NCBI RefSeq assembly: GCF_040054535.1
Contig: NC_090796.1
Location: 5,507,001-5,571,000 of the forward strand
Source of the DNA: Antennarius striatus
Taxonomy: Eukaryota; Chordata; Actinopteri; Lophiiformes; Antennariidae
Direction of reading: 5' to 3'
Length of the DNA: 64,000 bases
The translations under genes and the position numbers were made by a program. Every line of letters starts with the position of its first letter. Positions within the stretch are counted from its first letter, which is position 1. Below are positions 1 through 12,594 of the stretch, one piece after another. The notes under the pieces were generated by a model that was not told the DNA's origin, did not search any database, and was given only the letters and a program-made list of their open reading frames with translations.

Positions 1-2535
1 ACGGGGCCACAGTAGCCTGACTGGTCAGTAGCTGCAAGTTGGCAGTATCTTCTGTCACTTGTTAGTGGTTTTAAGGTAACCAATACATGATAAATGTTTC
101 CTAACAGTGCCAAATGAATATTGAAAAAGTGATTATGCTTTCCACATTTATTTTGCCACATATGTTTCAGTTGATGGTACCATTGTTCCTATGGAAATAT
201 TACTACTGAAATCCTTGTGCTGTGAAGGCCTCAAAATATGACGCCCTCATCTTCATTTGTTCTCCCCATGAATAGGTAGGTGCATTTACAGTGTAATCCT
301 GAGAGGAATTTGCACAGATACTTATTTATTTGTTCTGTGTAAACAGAAAATTACACTATCTAAACTCTTGTGCTTCCTGTGTCTATATGCATGCTTGACT
401 AACTTGCTTGTTCATGTGCTGTTGACAAGCAGCCAAACTGTCAAGGAAAAATATGGCTGAAATACAATAGCTCTACAAAACACACCCAAACCCATCATAT
501 GCTGAATATAGCTTTTATATTTCTCAATATTTCCTCCGTGGCAGGTCATAAAATATTATATTAGTTTTTCTGCGACTGTAACATTTCTGCATATTTGAAT
601 AAATAGACACTGAATTGATCTTGCACGGCTAGCAAACAAATGATTTCCTATTAATTTCCTATGAATAATATCTATATGACATGCTCTGCTATATTGACTG
701 TCTTTCTAATTACATGCCTCACACAGACCTGATTATATCTATCATTGCTGAGTTATCAGTGAAGTCGATATAAACATTTAAGTGGAAGCCCTTGCCACAT
801 AATTAAAGCCAAAGACTGCACTGAAATCCAAAAAGGTTTTTCTTTCTATTTTTTTTTTTAATTTATGAAAAAGTAATCTTATCAGAAATAAATAATGGTA
901 TTTTTGGCCCGTAGCTCTGGTTTTGAGTTTGAAGCCACTGTAAGATACAATCATGTTGTTCTGTGCCTCCTGCAGGTCACAGTCTGCCACGATAACACAT
1001 CAAACCACACCGCAGCGGTTGAGTTTCAACAGATGAGAAAGACATTTTCATTGGTTTCCCAAATCGTGCAGCTGCGGTTCTCTGTGGATATAAATGATGA
1101 CCAATTATTCCTCAGCATGGATCATCCTCTTTGATGCAAATAACAATGAAGGATGATTGTGTCTTCAATGATAACAGCTCTATTTCTGGTAGGATGGTTG
1201 TTTCCTGTCGCCAAAAAGAGAATTACACAAAGGACAGAAAACCCTTGTAACTAAACCTGATCGAAGTTTCAGATTGAAAAGTTGAATATACTGTATTGTT
1301 GACAGGAACTGCTGCTGGATGTGGTGAATGGTTATGTTGTTGAATTCCTACTGTTTGAATGAAATGTGCTGTACACTGTTTAGCCAACTATTACAGAGCT
1401 GATTGTTAACTTTATGGCATTAAGTATTTCCTCGGATATTAAAACTGTCATTATGTTTTAAATCATGCTTTATAGCATAAAAATCATATCTTGAATATGG
1501 AAATAATGTCAAAATTAGACTTTCAGTACAAAATAATTGTCAGTTTAGTATCTTTCTTGAACTTAATGCAGGCCAACAGGACACAAACTAATGTCAACTG
1601 TAGGTCGGCCCTTATTTATTTATTTATTTATCTGTTTGTTTGTTTGTCAAAAAAACAGTTGTAGGGATGTAATAAACTGTAATAAACTCTTCCGGGGCAT
1701 AACCCAGCCCAAAGTCTTCCCTCAGGTCCCCTACCAGATACCCTACAAAGGATAAGCAGTTAAAGAAAAAGAAAGTATCAATTTCTTTGCAGTTGTAATT
1801 GAACTAAATTTAATGTTGGGACACAACAGTAGGGCCATGTGGACAATGTCCTTTCGTCATTGTCCACAATTAAGCTTTTCATCTTTACGTGGCATATGTC
1901 TAATTTTAAAAAGTAACTACCATTCCAACTTTTCAACAATAGCTGCTTGATTTTATTTGGAGACAGACAATAGCAGGGTCCAAACCAGCAACAGTTTCCT
2001 TAGAAGGACACGGCAACAAAAGCTGATGTAATTAGCTGTTGCTGTATCTCATTATGTTAACATGAGCTTCATAAATTGACAATGCTGTTTTCAATTGACC
2101 ATCATTTCCAGGTGGTTCGATACACGCTTTCTGCAACGAGGTCAAATATAATGGTGTGATGCACCATGCAGCAGCAAGCTGTCACAAAATCTACTGAAGC
2201 CTACATGAAATGTGCGTGTGAGGTTGTGGGTGTACAGTGAGAAGCTTTAGATAGCATTTGAACATATGCATGTTGACCTTTATGGAATGGAATTGCATGT
2301 AACACTTGGTCACTGCCAGAATGTTGGGGGTGGAATGTATGACAAGAAATGACAGATTACGTGAAAACATTAGTCAACCAATTATTTCTGACTTCTATTT
2401 CATGAGTGACATCATCATGAGGCAGAAACCTCTTAAGACTTAAATAGTCTTAAATGGAGCACTGATTCAGAGTAACTAGGATATTTTTAGAAGAGAGTAT
2501 CTTACTTCCCAGACAGTTGTTATCATCTTTATGCT
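1..2535. other. AT-rich intergenic stretch, no gene recognised
   Basis: No convincing exon was found on either strand. The only open frame with some exon character lies near 977-1134 after a pyrimidine-rich CAG; it ends in a stop but resembles no family I know. A TTAT/TGTT simple repeat lies at 1612-1648. The stretch could also be intron of a gene that starts outside the window. Confidence 0.5.
1612..1648. repeat. (TTAT)n-(TGTT)n tetranucleotide repeat
   Basis: TTAT units are followed directly by TGTT units, about 37 bases of low-complexity sequence. This is an ordinary microsatellite. Confidence 0.8.
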
Positions 2536-2558
2536 AAAAAAAAAAAAAAAAAAAAAAA
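2536..2558 (+). repeat. Poly(A) run of 23
   Basis: An uninterrupted run of 23 A. It could be the tail of an old retroposed copy, but no recognisable body lies before it, so it is called only as a homopolymer. Confidence 0.85.
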
Positions 2559-2959
2559 TCACATCTGTGGTGGAAATTATTTCATTCCCTCTGTCTTATC
2601 TTCACTTTCAAAATTTCAGCTTGGAAGGGCACTGAGCAGAGCACATATCTCCGCCAGGAACTAGCAGTTACTTTTAATGAGAGTGAACCCTTAACCAGAT
2701 TCTACTTACAAATCTAAAATAACAAGTTTCATAAAAATGCATCAGATGAAAGCCCCAAAAAAGACCCATCACTAAGAAATGCATATAAAATAATATGGGC
2801 TTTTTTTGGTTGTTTGTTTACCTGTTCAGAATGGCTGAAAACTACTTCACAACAACTTGTGTGAAGGTTGGGTGTGGGATCCAATTGAACACTGGAATGT
2901 AGTGATCTAAAGGGAGCACTGGGCCTGGGTGGTCACATCAGGTTTACTGAGGGTGTTCT

Positions 2960-3009
2960 ATCCATCCATCCATCCATTCTCTTCCGCTTATCCGGGGTCG
3001 GGTCGCGGT
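2960..3009 (-). mobile_element. Ultra-short 3' end of the same LINE found at 23.5-26.3 kb
   Basis: Read on the minus strand, this roughly 50-base segment gives the LINE 3' end: a CGCGACCCGAC-like stretch, then GATAAGCGGAAGA, then ATGG repeats. The LINE at 23551-26284 ends the same way (CCGCGACCCGACTACGGAT, then AAGCGTTGGAAG, then ATGG repeats). It is best read as a severely 5'-truncated insertion of that family, with no coding capacity. Confidence 0.7.
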
Positions 3010-4348
3010 GTTCTAGATCCTGCTATACAGCAATTAGAACAGAAACTGTAAGAGGAGGTGAATCTTTAACCACTCAATAATACAAAGCTCTACACATTGC
3101 ACCTTTAATATCAGCAAAGTGACAAAAAACTGCAAATGCAAACTATCATATCTGTGTATATCACCAAAAGCAGATCAAACCCAAGTAATCACCCGTCTCA
3201 GTCATTACTGACAACAAGCTCCATTATGCAGAGTTGATTAGAGCCATGACAAAATTTGATCAAAACCAGCTGTTAGTGTTTTCCAGGCTTCTCATTACAA
3301 TCAAAATGGCGCTGATACTCAGTAAAATGCATTACCATCCAGTTAGAGGTGATGAGGGAGAGACATGAAATGTTTTTTCCTCCCTCCATTATCCTGTCAT
3401 GATAACGAGACAAAAAATCCATGCGGGGCACCTTTTCCTCCACACGATCAATCTTTTCCCCTGGAGCAAGAGGAGAGGACGAGGCCTGGGGCAAAGCCCA
3501 AGGGCGGTCGTTGCTGTTCTACCTGTAACACTCCTTCCTAAGCACCATTTATTCCACTGCATTAAATGCCTTTGGCAAGAATGTAATTTTTAATAATAGT
3601 GCTTAGACAGTTGCGCTGAATGAATTGAGTATCAGCAGATTAAACAGAAGAACCTCTTACACTATTTATTATTAGATAACTTACTTTTTTAGTCTGCATT
3701 TTTTATTCTGCTGTGATTGTAAATTCATAGTCTGACTAATTTTGCTAATTTACAGTGGAAAAACTCTGTTCAAACTGACTTTACACATTTTGATATTTTA
3801 AACGATGCTTGAATTTGTTCATTTAAACACTCACTGAAATGCAGCCAATACACATTAAGGATGTCTATATTACTTTCTTCATAGAGGAATATGGCACACT
3901 GTATGCGTAGTGACATTACCCAGCTCCAGCCTGTCCTGCAGCCTCTACTTCACACTTGTTGCCTATAACCACAGTTTTATAGTGACAATACCATATTCAT
4001 GGAAATAAAAATTCTTAGACACAACCAGTTTAAAACACACATTAATGCTCACACTGTTTGACACAGTTAATCAAGCAAAATGGCATACATGGGCCAATTG
4101 AGGTGGAGAGAAATGTCCATGCTGCTAAAGGAGAAAATCATTAGTTTAAGTGGATGGAGGGGGATGATAATATATGCAGGGGTGGATTTACTTGGATATG
4201 CACAATACTATTAGTAATACAAGCAGCAGCAACAGTGGAAGAAGAAGAAGACAAATCCTTTTTGTTATCACACAATTAGGATTTTTTTGCGCACATAACA
4301 TCCATCTCTTTCTTCTTCTTCCATATAGGACTTAATTCACACGTGAAT
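3010..4348. other. Intergenic stretch without recognised gene
   Basis: Six-frame reading gives only short frames with no family resemblance. Nothing that looks like a regulatory or RNA feature stands out. Confidence 0.5.
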
Positions 4349-4389
4349 ACACACACACAGACACACAGACACAGACACACACACAGACA

Positions 4390-4479
<90 letters not shown>
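4349..4479. repeat. (CA)n microsatellite with interspersed CAGA units
   Basis: About 130 bases of CA dinucleotides with scattered GACA interruptions in the left half. The poly Cys-Val frame on the opposite strand is a by-product of the repeat, not a protein. Confidence 0.95.
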
Positions 4480-4481
<2 letters not shown>

Positions 4482-5214
4482 AAGGACCTATCCACATGCA
4501 ATAAAGAGGGAATTGTCGCCTGATGAAATGAATGTCAGCCACATGATGGGGTTTTGTCTGAGTTGAACTGGCCACCCTCTGGTCCCTAAAAGCAGACCTA
4601 CTGCTACCCCATTACATTTTCTGATGATTATAGACTCTTTGTTTCCTTCCCCTTTTAAGGCCTGTCAATAAATGCTGTGGTTGGACACCCAGAAGCATGA
4701 ACTTGACAAAACCCCAGCCCTGAACAAATTCTCTGGATCCTCTGGAGTGGTTGTTATGTTGAGATAGAATAACAGTCACTTACCTGGCCACCACAAGGAA
4801 ACTCCTCATTCGGGGGATAACATCTAAATCTCGTTATGATTTTGCTCTGTCTGCGCCTTTCACTTATCAAAAAAGAACTCCGATTTACATTACATTTTGA
4901 TTCTTGCTGCTGCTAGATGTAGGAGCCACTAATAGGAGACGCTGAACAGAACCTTGAGGAACACGTGGTTATAAAAAGGTTACTTATCCATGTGCTATGC
5001 AGTGTCATAAACACATTAAATTATAAATAAAACATAAATATAAATAAATAAATAAAACATAAATATTTCATTTATCAAACAGCATGTTTCACATGTAATT
5101 GTGCTTACAATATGATGTAATGTTAGAGATAGTGACTCTAGACGTTGGTATTTATGCAGGTGTCTCTAAGGCTTTTATATACTGTATATCATCATACGAA
5201 GTCTGCTAACCAAG

Positions 5215-5660
5215 ATGAATCTGCTGAGCTGGTCACTTAACGCGATCGACAGAATTTTTTCCACTAGATCTATCGGAACTGGTGAGCGCCATTGTCCAGA
5301 TGGGACTTTTTTGGCTGGCTACATGCTGGACAGCTGGGATACTTTCAAAACTATGTGTCTGGCCCCATAATAATCGGGATAACAGCACTGGGGTTTGGTG
5401 TTTTCATGCTGCACCGCAAGCTGAGAAAAATGGGATTACAACAGACCAAAGCACAAGAGGATTCCGACCGAGCAGCAGAGGCAACGGCCAGGGTGTATAA
5501 GGATGCTATGGCCATCATGCTGAATGATGCCATAGACAGGATGAGTGACCGGCATGAGGAGTCCAATGCTCGGCTCAAGGAGGATATCACCCAAAAGCTG
5601 GAGAAATGGGGAAAACATTTGGATGTGAAGGCCAGAAACCGTGATGCTAAAAGCCAGTGA
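5215..5660 (+). pseudogene. Frame-broken relic with membrane segment and coiled-coil tail, possibly retroelement envelope-like
   Basis: Two overlapping frames look like parts of one decayed coding region. The first starts at ATG 5215 and has an aromatic/amphipathic stretch (WSLNAIDRIF) before it ends. The second is open from just after a stop at 5283 to TGA 5658-5660. It holds a hydrophobic span of about 20 residues (GPIIIGITALGFGVFML), a basic stop-transfer (HRKLRK), and then about 80 polar residues rich in E, K, R, A and D that look helical. An aromatic-rich amphipathic part, a membrane span and a tail lying just before an LTR-like segment suggest the C-terminus of an envelope-like protein of an old LTR element. 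No conserved family motif confirms this, so the family is unassigned. The frames are out of register and there is no proper ATG for the second, so it is not a working gene. Confidence 0.3.
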
Positions 5661-5859
5661 TTAGGAGTATGGAAGGCACAAAAAGCAACATCAACTCAGC
5701 CACACAAAGCAAGTCATTCCAACGGTGATTAAATAATACATTTGACCAGAAACAACCCTTGAAAGGAATAACAAAATGAACATTAACAAAATTGGGACTC
5801 TTCTCAAGAACTGACAAAGAGGTGTGCAAAGACACATGCCTATTGGACTAAATGGACGG

Positions 5860-6115
5860 ATCAAAACAACAATGTACCAGAATAAAATAATTGAAACCGA
5901 TTTGTGACATGCAATGTATGAATTGGTTGACAATGTGCTGTAATGAGAAAGATGTTGTTGATCTAAGGGGCGGGAACCTTACAAGCCAATGGCTTCTACC
6001 CGTCAACCCCTTTTTTTCTTTTCGGATGATGTTGCTGATGTCTCAACACTGATGAAAGTAAAATCTGTTGTAGTAACATGTCTGGAAAGAAGAAAATAAA
6101 CTGAATAAATAGACT
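5860..6115 (+). mobile_element. Retroelement 3' region, LTR-like
   Basis: It lies 200 bases after the membrane-protein relic. A purine-rich AAGGGGCGGGAA is followed by a promoter-like CCTTACAAGCC and pyrimidine tracts, and it ends in GAAAATAAACTGAATAAATAG, which contains AATAAA signals. Order and spacing resemble an LTR with its polypurine tract, but clear TG/CA ends, a second LTR and a target duplication were not found. It could instead be the 3' UTR of a LINE. Confidence 0.3.
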
Positions 6116-9100
6116 GTGTTGCTGCAAAAAATGTTTGGACACAATAGACATGATGCAAAAATATGATTATCACCATGCAATGCATAAATGTTTCTGATAG
6201 GCTTAATATCTACATTTCAGGACCCAGCTGCTTGTTGTGTGTGTTGAATCAAGTCACAGGATGTTGTCGGTGACCGCTCCACAAACATTCATAATTTTAT
6301 TAATTGTTTGCCAAAATTAGCCACAGTTAACATAACGGTGGAAAATTCACACTAAGAATTTTCATGTGCATTCTTCTATATCAAATATAAAGCATATTTT
6401 AATTGACTGGCATGTGTCCACCAAAAACAATCATCGATGGAGACTCTAACAACATAGCTTCAGTTGATTTTGACGGACAATATGCACTCATGACATCTCA
6501 GTCAAGTAGATTATTAAAGAAATATTTTACCACTGGAAATATGGTGTCAGAAAACGTATCTATGCTGTAGAAAGAATGCAATTATTTGTGAAAGAGCTGC
6601 ATAAAAGGGGGACACAGAGAAAAAGGCAGCAGGGTTTCCTTTTGTTCAATCTGGTGGGTGACATACTGCCAGTAAATTATATACAATTTTGGATCGAACA
6701 GGAAACATGATGGCTGGCAGGTGGTAATAAAATAACTTAGAGTGCATCAAAACGTACAAAAATGTGCTTTTGAAACCATTTAAGTTTAGAAAGGCAAGGA
6801 TCTTTGATCTTGACAATCTTTAATCTTGCAAATGAACAGGATGTTCTGGGAGCAGGAAACCAGAATTTCAGCCATTATCATTTAGTTATTAACCCATATT
6901 ATGGTTGAAAGTTGATGAACTTTGCTGTTGCACTTATGTTCTACTCAAGCCTTTGGAGCATACCTATGCCAACAATTGGCAGCACGTCCCTCCAGATATC
7001 ATTTTTGTTCTCACACATGTGAAGACAGCAATCACAGCCACACGTGGTAAAATCTGGTGGCTAATATCTCACCACCAATCACTTGGTGATGGTAAAAAAG
7101 GACAGCTGAAAAGCAATTTCAGCACTATTTCAATGCAAATCATGTTTTTAAATGTTAGGTAATGAAATTGTGTAAAAGTCATGAAGATCAAACTATAATT
7201 GCAGATTATTCTTTCATGATGTAAAAAAACCACTTATAGGATGAAAGTTAAAAATTGTAATTTGCTTACATATTAATGGCTTCAGTATTCCTGTTCTTTG
7301 ATGTCCCTTTTCTGCTTTCCTTTTGTTGCTCTATGTTTGTGAGTTCCTTCTTTAAATTAAGTGGTCTTATTCGCTAGATACTGTGAAATCTATTTGACTT
7401 GACCCTGCTGCTCTTTTGTTGGAAACTGTCAATTGCCATGCATATTCAATTAAGCGGAGCTGTGAAGAGATTGCCTGTTTTTTATACAACAGAATACCGA
7501 GGTTGGGGAAAATGGAAGAGGAAAAATGTTTGAAAAAAACAAAACAAAAAAACAAGACTGTGGGATGAGTCATCAGCAGATAGAAGAAGAGTGCAAGAAA
7601 TCATACCAGTGGATAGAAATGACTTGACTGGATCATGGCAGCATGATAGCAACAGTTATCGGATCCAGGCAGGGGTCTTGTTCAGTGCAGGCTGTACAAA
7701 AAAAGACTCAGACACAAGTTCCCGAGCAGCTGTCAGTTAACCAACCAGACATGGGGGAGGTTATGACAGCTGACAGCAGTAACATCGGATAGAAGGAGCG
7801 TGAAAATATTGAGAAGCACCAGGGGCTGAAGGAACAACTGGAACAGATGTGAAAGGTGAAAGCCTAACTGGTCGCAGTAGCAATAGGAACATTAAGAAAT
7901 ATAAACCCTCCCCCCGAGACTGGAAAAGTGGCTCCAGGTACATCTGGGGTCTCTGAGCAGAGTGAAGTCATAGGAACCGAAGCCTCCTCGTGCATCTGTG
8001 GCCTGATGGAGGAGGTAACACACCTCCCCCCTTGTGGGCTAAGAGGGATGGAAGAAACCAACCTGAAAAGCAATCAAAGGTAACTCTTAACTCCCCCAGA
8101 GTTCCGGCACTCCAGCTCTGGTTGCCAAAGGAAACCTGCACCCTTAATTTGAAGAGGCTCAATGTTTCATGAAGCATCTCAAAGCCTGCTTTAACATAGA
8201 AGAGAACAAACAAACCAGAGGCACCACTCATTGCCAGATAGGTTCAGAGAGAGATTTACTTTGAACTGGCCGGTTCGTGAGGAATACATTACAAGAGATG
8301 TTAATCAAGTCGTTTCTCCTCCAGTTCTTCATCATATTTTACATCATTCTTGATTAAGAACTGGCCATTACAGAGGCAGTGTGGGTGGTTTGTGCTTTTA
8401 TGTCTTTACTGTATTTTGATTTTATGTGTACTTTTATTAGTGCAAAAAGGGTAGATTTAGTCTTTTAAAGAGGCAGAGTAGCTGTTTCCCTGTTTCTAGG
8501 TTTTAAGCTAATAGGCCACTGGTCATACTCATTCAGAATTATCTAGAGTTTACAGTAGAGTGAATCATCACCTCATGGGGATTTACGTAAGAAGTCAAAA
8601 CAATATTTTTTGAAATATATAAAATATTGCGTGTCTTCTGATGCTTTTCAATTAATTTCTTACCGTAAAGTGACAATGAACATAAACAGTCATGATTGCT
8701 AGATTCTTAAAAGCATCAGTCAGGAAACCAAACACATCTGAACCAGATATTGAATGTGTTTGGATATTCTATTTTCTATTGTATTGTTTTTTTTTAGTTT
8801 TAGGACTTCATTTTCATCCATATGAATTTAACTATTGCAGAATCTTTTTGACACTTTGATCTCTAGGATTTGGCCCTTATTCTGAGGTAGAAAAAAATAT
8901 CTGTTGTTGCCTTAATAGTGGCCATTCTAATTAGAATTTAGTGTTTTTGTTTTGGGTAAATTTGCAGGATGCAGGCATTTAAACCTATGGTGTGGAACTT
9001 AGTCAAGCAGTTCGAATTGAACAAGCACTGTTGATGTGTTTAAGTGCCATCGGCTCTATCATTCTCCCTGCAGCTGTAATAATGTAAAACGAAATCCACT

Positions 9101-10900
9101 CTCCTGTCGCCTTCAACAACTGAATTAATGAATGAACGAAGTGCAAAGAAATTCATTGACTAATGTGAAGAGAAAACAGAATCAGTAACCAAATAACAGA
9201 CAGTCATGAAGGGTAGCACCTTTATGTTTGCATATACTGTATGTAGAAATTTCTCATTGAATAAATATCAGTGAATAAATAAATTCATTGAGGACAATAT
9301 ATATTCTTTAAAATATATCCTGAGAGTCATACAGACAGATGTTTTCAGAGTTGTAAAGCTAAAGAACATGGGTGAAAACAAGTCTTTCATTGCAGAGGTG
9401 ATAATGACCAGTTTCTTAATTCATACAGAGGCTGTAACAGATGGCCGACAGAAGGATTTTGAGTTCACAGCTGTCGTATTTGAAGTGCCATTTTCTCCCT
9501 CTTTCGGAAAAAATAAATGTTTTTTGTGTTACAGAGGAGAAAGTAGAGGAATGATAATGGTGCCATCTGCTGTCTGAAGTGCAGAACAACGTTACACACT
9601 CATGCCCACAACCAGGCATTTGATGACATTAGACAGCTGAGGTTGTAATGATTGCAGGCAGACTTGCATGAGATGCATTTACATACTGACATACGTACTA
9701 ACACACTTGGATTGTTGAACAGGATTTCACACACTTAACTGTATCACAGAGCAGAAGAGACACATCAGCAAGAAATTAAACAATACATAGCATTATCTAT
9801 CCAGAACAAAGGTTGAGTTGGAATGGATACCAATGGCGTGATGTTACTACTGTGATAGAACAAGGTTATTATTTCACAATGTTTAGGCAGTTCAAGTAGT
9901 GCTTGATATAAGTTTTGCAGCTACGTACATTTCACCTCACATCAGCTTCCCTCTTCTTTATTTGCATGCAGGTATCATGCTGTGAATACCTCAATCAGGA
10001 CAGGCTAGATCAGTTTTCTCGTTGATTAACCGCTTATATATAAATATTATATATGGCTGTACAATAAAATTATATCTGATCAATTGCACTGATTAAACCC
10101 TTGCCATGAAGAGTAAAAATACATAGCAATTTAAAAGCTGGATTGTCTTCAGTTTTTTCTCACAAGGCATATTCCCTTATTAAGCATGTTAATGTATTCA
10201 TAAAAGGAAGATTTCATGGATTTTAAAGTTAAATATGATTGTCATGCAGGTAGTCTAGTCCCTATAGAGAGTGTGGACAGGTGCACGCTAGTTTTGGAAA
10301 AGCCGTCTTACATTCAGCCGTAATGTGGTGACAGAGATGCCATCAACATAGCATGTCATTTCTTCACATTGCATCAGTCAACCTCTTCTTCCTCAGCTGG
10401 AAATGCTCATACTTTGCATTTTCCGTCCTACTTTTGTGGGAACAAAAAAAAATGTTTGACTGACTTAAGAAACCAGCATTCCAGCATTGGCCAATCATTA
10501 CTCTCTCATAACATTACATTTCATCAGTGATGCAGTAAATTACTGAAAGTGCATTAAGGCAATATTCACATAAACAGTTTGAACTGGCTTGTTCTTGTTC
10601 CAGTCTAAATGTAACAACAATTCAATTTTGATCATAAAAATCATATCTTTTACAGGCAAATCTGACGTACTTCCATGTTATGTTTGCATATACTGTATGT
10701 ATATGCAGTCACTGTATAGCAGTGAGCGGACAAACCTGATTGGTGACCATGTGAACAGTTAAAGTGGCTTTTGCAGAAACGCATGCTCCAAACAGCAACT
10801 TGTCAAAAACAAACCACAAGAGAACAGATGATTAAAACAATACAGATCATTTGCTGTTCACCCTGTTTGTTTTGATTCCACTTTCACATGATGCCATATT
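6116..10900. other. Long AT-rich intergenic stretch
   Basis: No exon with family resemblance was found on either strand over 4.8 kb. The part beside the GLUT gene (about 9.95-10.9 kb) probably includes that gene's 3' UTR: the nearest clear minus-strand AATAAA is at 9957-9962 (TTTATT on plus). The rest shows only short random frames. Confidence 0.5.
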
Positions 10901-12514
10901 TCAGAGTTCAGTCTTGATGTCAAGCTGAGGGTCAGGATTGTGCACTGAGTTAATGAAGCTGGAGGCTTTTCGCAAATGCTGGTCTTCTCCAAGTCCATCT
11001 CTCTGTATGTCTGGTTTCTTCTTCTTCTTCTTGAGTCCCTTCTTTCGATCGTACTCTGCTGTAATCTCAACCAGTGTCTTGCCCTTAGTCTCTGGTAAAG
11101 TCAGTCCTTGAAAAATGGCTGACGTCAAACACACAACTAAGAAAGGCAGAAAGCAGAAGTTTCCAAAACCCTGGATGATAAAAGGGAACAGCATTCCCAC
11201 CAAAAACAGGCTGAACCATAGCAGTAACCCATAAACCATATAAGCCGCTGGTCGAGTTGCCTGGTCGAATATCTCGGCCGGTAAAACCCCAGTCACCCCA
11301 GCAGGGCCCAATCCAAAGCTCAGGATGTAGGCAAACATACATGCGATGCTGAGGTAGGGCATCCCAGGCACCCCGCGTCTCTGGAGGGTTAGAGCTACAG
11401 TGAAGACCACAGTCAAGCAAGACATAAGACTGTAGCCGCCAACGAGTAGGAACCTACGACCCAAACGTTCGATCAGCAGATTGCACACAATAGCAGCAGT
11501 GAGCTCACAAGCCCCCGTACCTAAGGTGACATACTGGATTTCCTCTGCAGGGATTCCTGCTGCCATGAAGATGTAGGAGGCATAGAAGTAAATGGCGTCG
11601 TTGCCACAAAGCATCATGGCACTGCTGGCAGCGATCACAGTCCTGAGCTGGTGTCTTAGGTCTGGGTTCTTAAACAGCGACCAGAGTGTTACGGCAGAAG
11701 CTGAAGATCCAGGGTTGGAGGCTGTGGAATTCAGTTGCTGCTCCTGAAGCAGCTCCTCTACCTCAGTAGCAGGAACCTCCCCACCACGAAAGCTAGCGAG
11801 GGCCCGCATGCACGCTTCACGGTCTTCACGGTCAATGAGAAGGTATCTGGGGCTTTCAGGGAACCAAGGAAGGGTGCATAACTGGATCAATCCCGGCAAA
11901 GCGTTACTAGCTAGTAAGTAATGCCAAAGAGGTTCTGAGCCCAGCAGCACAGTGAGTCCTACCACCTGACCCAGGAAGATTCCAAACGCAGTGAAAACAG
12001 CCGAGGAAAAGGTCACAGCGCCCCGGAGATGTTTGGGCGCGCTTTCTCCAAAGTACATAGGTTGGACGCTCATGCTGATCCCTGAGTTGATGCCCACCAG
12101 AATCCGGGCAATGATGAGCATCTCAAATGATTTGGCAACTCTGCACGTTAGCACAAGCAGGGCTCCAACAAACAAGAAGGAATTGTTCAAAAGCAGAGTG
12201 ATCTTCCTCCCAAAGCGGACAGCTAGGGGTCCTCCCATCAAGGATCCCAGCAGACCCCCCACCGTGAACGCTGACACGATCACAGTCCACAGCAAGGTCA
12301 CCTGAGTGGCCTCCAAGCCAGTGCCCCATCGGTCCACGTAGCTGTCGTTGATGAACCTACTAATGTGGAGGGTAGGAGCGTTGATGATGGATATGTTGTA
12401 GCCGTACTGTAAGGTGCCTCCGATCGCAGCAGCGCATACTGTCAATGCGAGAGTCCTGTGGGAAGTTTTCCTGGTTTCACCGGCTCCACAGTGGTTAATC
12501 TCAGCGTCGGCCAT
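10901..12514 (-). CDS. slc2a11l: Intronless class II facilitative sugar transporter, GLUT11-like (SLC2A11/SLC2A15 group)
   Basis: A single uninterrupted frame of 537 residues, normal length for a GLUT, starts at ATG 12512-12514. SLC2A proteins move hexoses down their gradient across the plasma membrane with 12 membrane helices. Family marks seen: RFGRK (100-104) after helix 2, GESAPKHLRGA near helix 5, PESPRYLL (219-226) before the large loop, ERLGRR (349-354) after helix 8, GPAGVTGVLPAEIF in helix 10, and PETKGKT (474-480) at the C-tail. Helix 7 lacks the QLS motif of class I GLUTs and reads LCGNDAIYFYAS, with GTGACEL following; this pattern is that of GLUT11-type class II members. NDS at 56-58 is a possible glycosylation site in the first outer loop. 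The tail carries a lysine run (494-500). SLC2A genes usually have about a dozen exons, so the lack of introns suggests a retrocopy. Full length with intact motifs argues that it works. The symbol is a best guess within the SLC2A11/15 group. It is divergent from rnps1, with 1.4 kb between starts. Confidence 0.88.
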   Translation of the reverse strand: MADAEINHCGAGETRKTSHRTLALTVCAAAIGGTLQYGYNISIINAPTLHISRFINDSYVDRWGTGLEATQVTLLWTVIVSAFTVGGLLGSLMGGPLAVRFGRKITLLLNNSFLFVGALLVLTCRVAKSFEMLIIARILVGINSGISMSVQPMYFGESAPKHLRGAVTFSSAVFTAFGIFLGQVVGLTVLLGSEPLWHYLLASNALPGLIQLCTLPWFPESPRYLLIDREDREACMRALASFRGGEVPATEVEELLQEQQLNSTASNPGSSASAVTLWSLFKNPDLRHQLRTVIAASSAMMLCGNDAIYFYASYIFMAAGIPAEEIQYVTLGTGACELTAAIVCNLLIERLGRRFLLVGGYSLMSCLTVVFTVALTLQRRGVPGMPYLSIACMFAYILSFGLGPAGVTGVLPAEIFDQATRPAAYMVYGLLLWFSLFLVGMLFPFIIQGFGNFCFLPFLVVCLTSAIFQGLTLPETKGKTLVEITAEYDRKKGLKKKKKKPDIQRDGLGEDQHLRKASSFINSVHNPDPQLDIKTEL

Positions 12515-12594
12515 GAGTGTCCTTCACTGTGTCACACAGCACTAAATTCTCTATATTACCGTCCGTAGAAGGCTAAAGCTTAATAAATACCGGT

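Noticed and set aside
977..1134. Open frame after a CAG acceptor-like site, ending in a stop (ends QLFLSMDHPL)
   Set aside because: No family resemblance, no partner exon and ordinary AT-rich context; a random frame is more likely.
4276..4575. Poly Cys-Val protein on minus
   Set aside because: Direct translation of a (CA)n repeat; the same is true of frames at 39379-39603 and 47627-47970.
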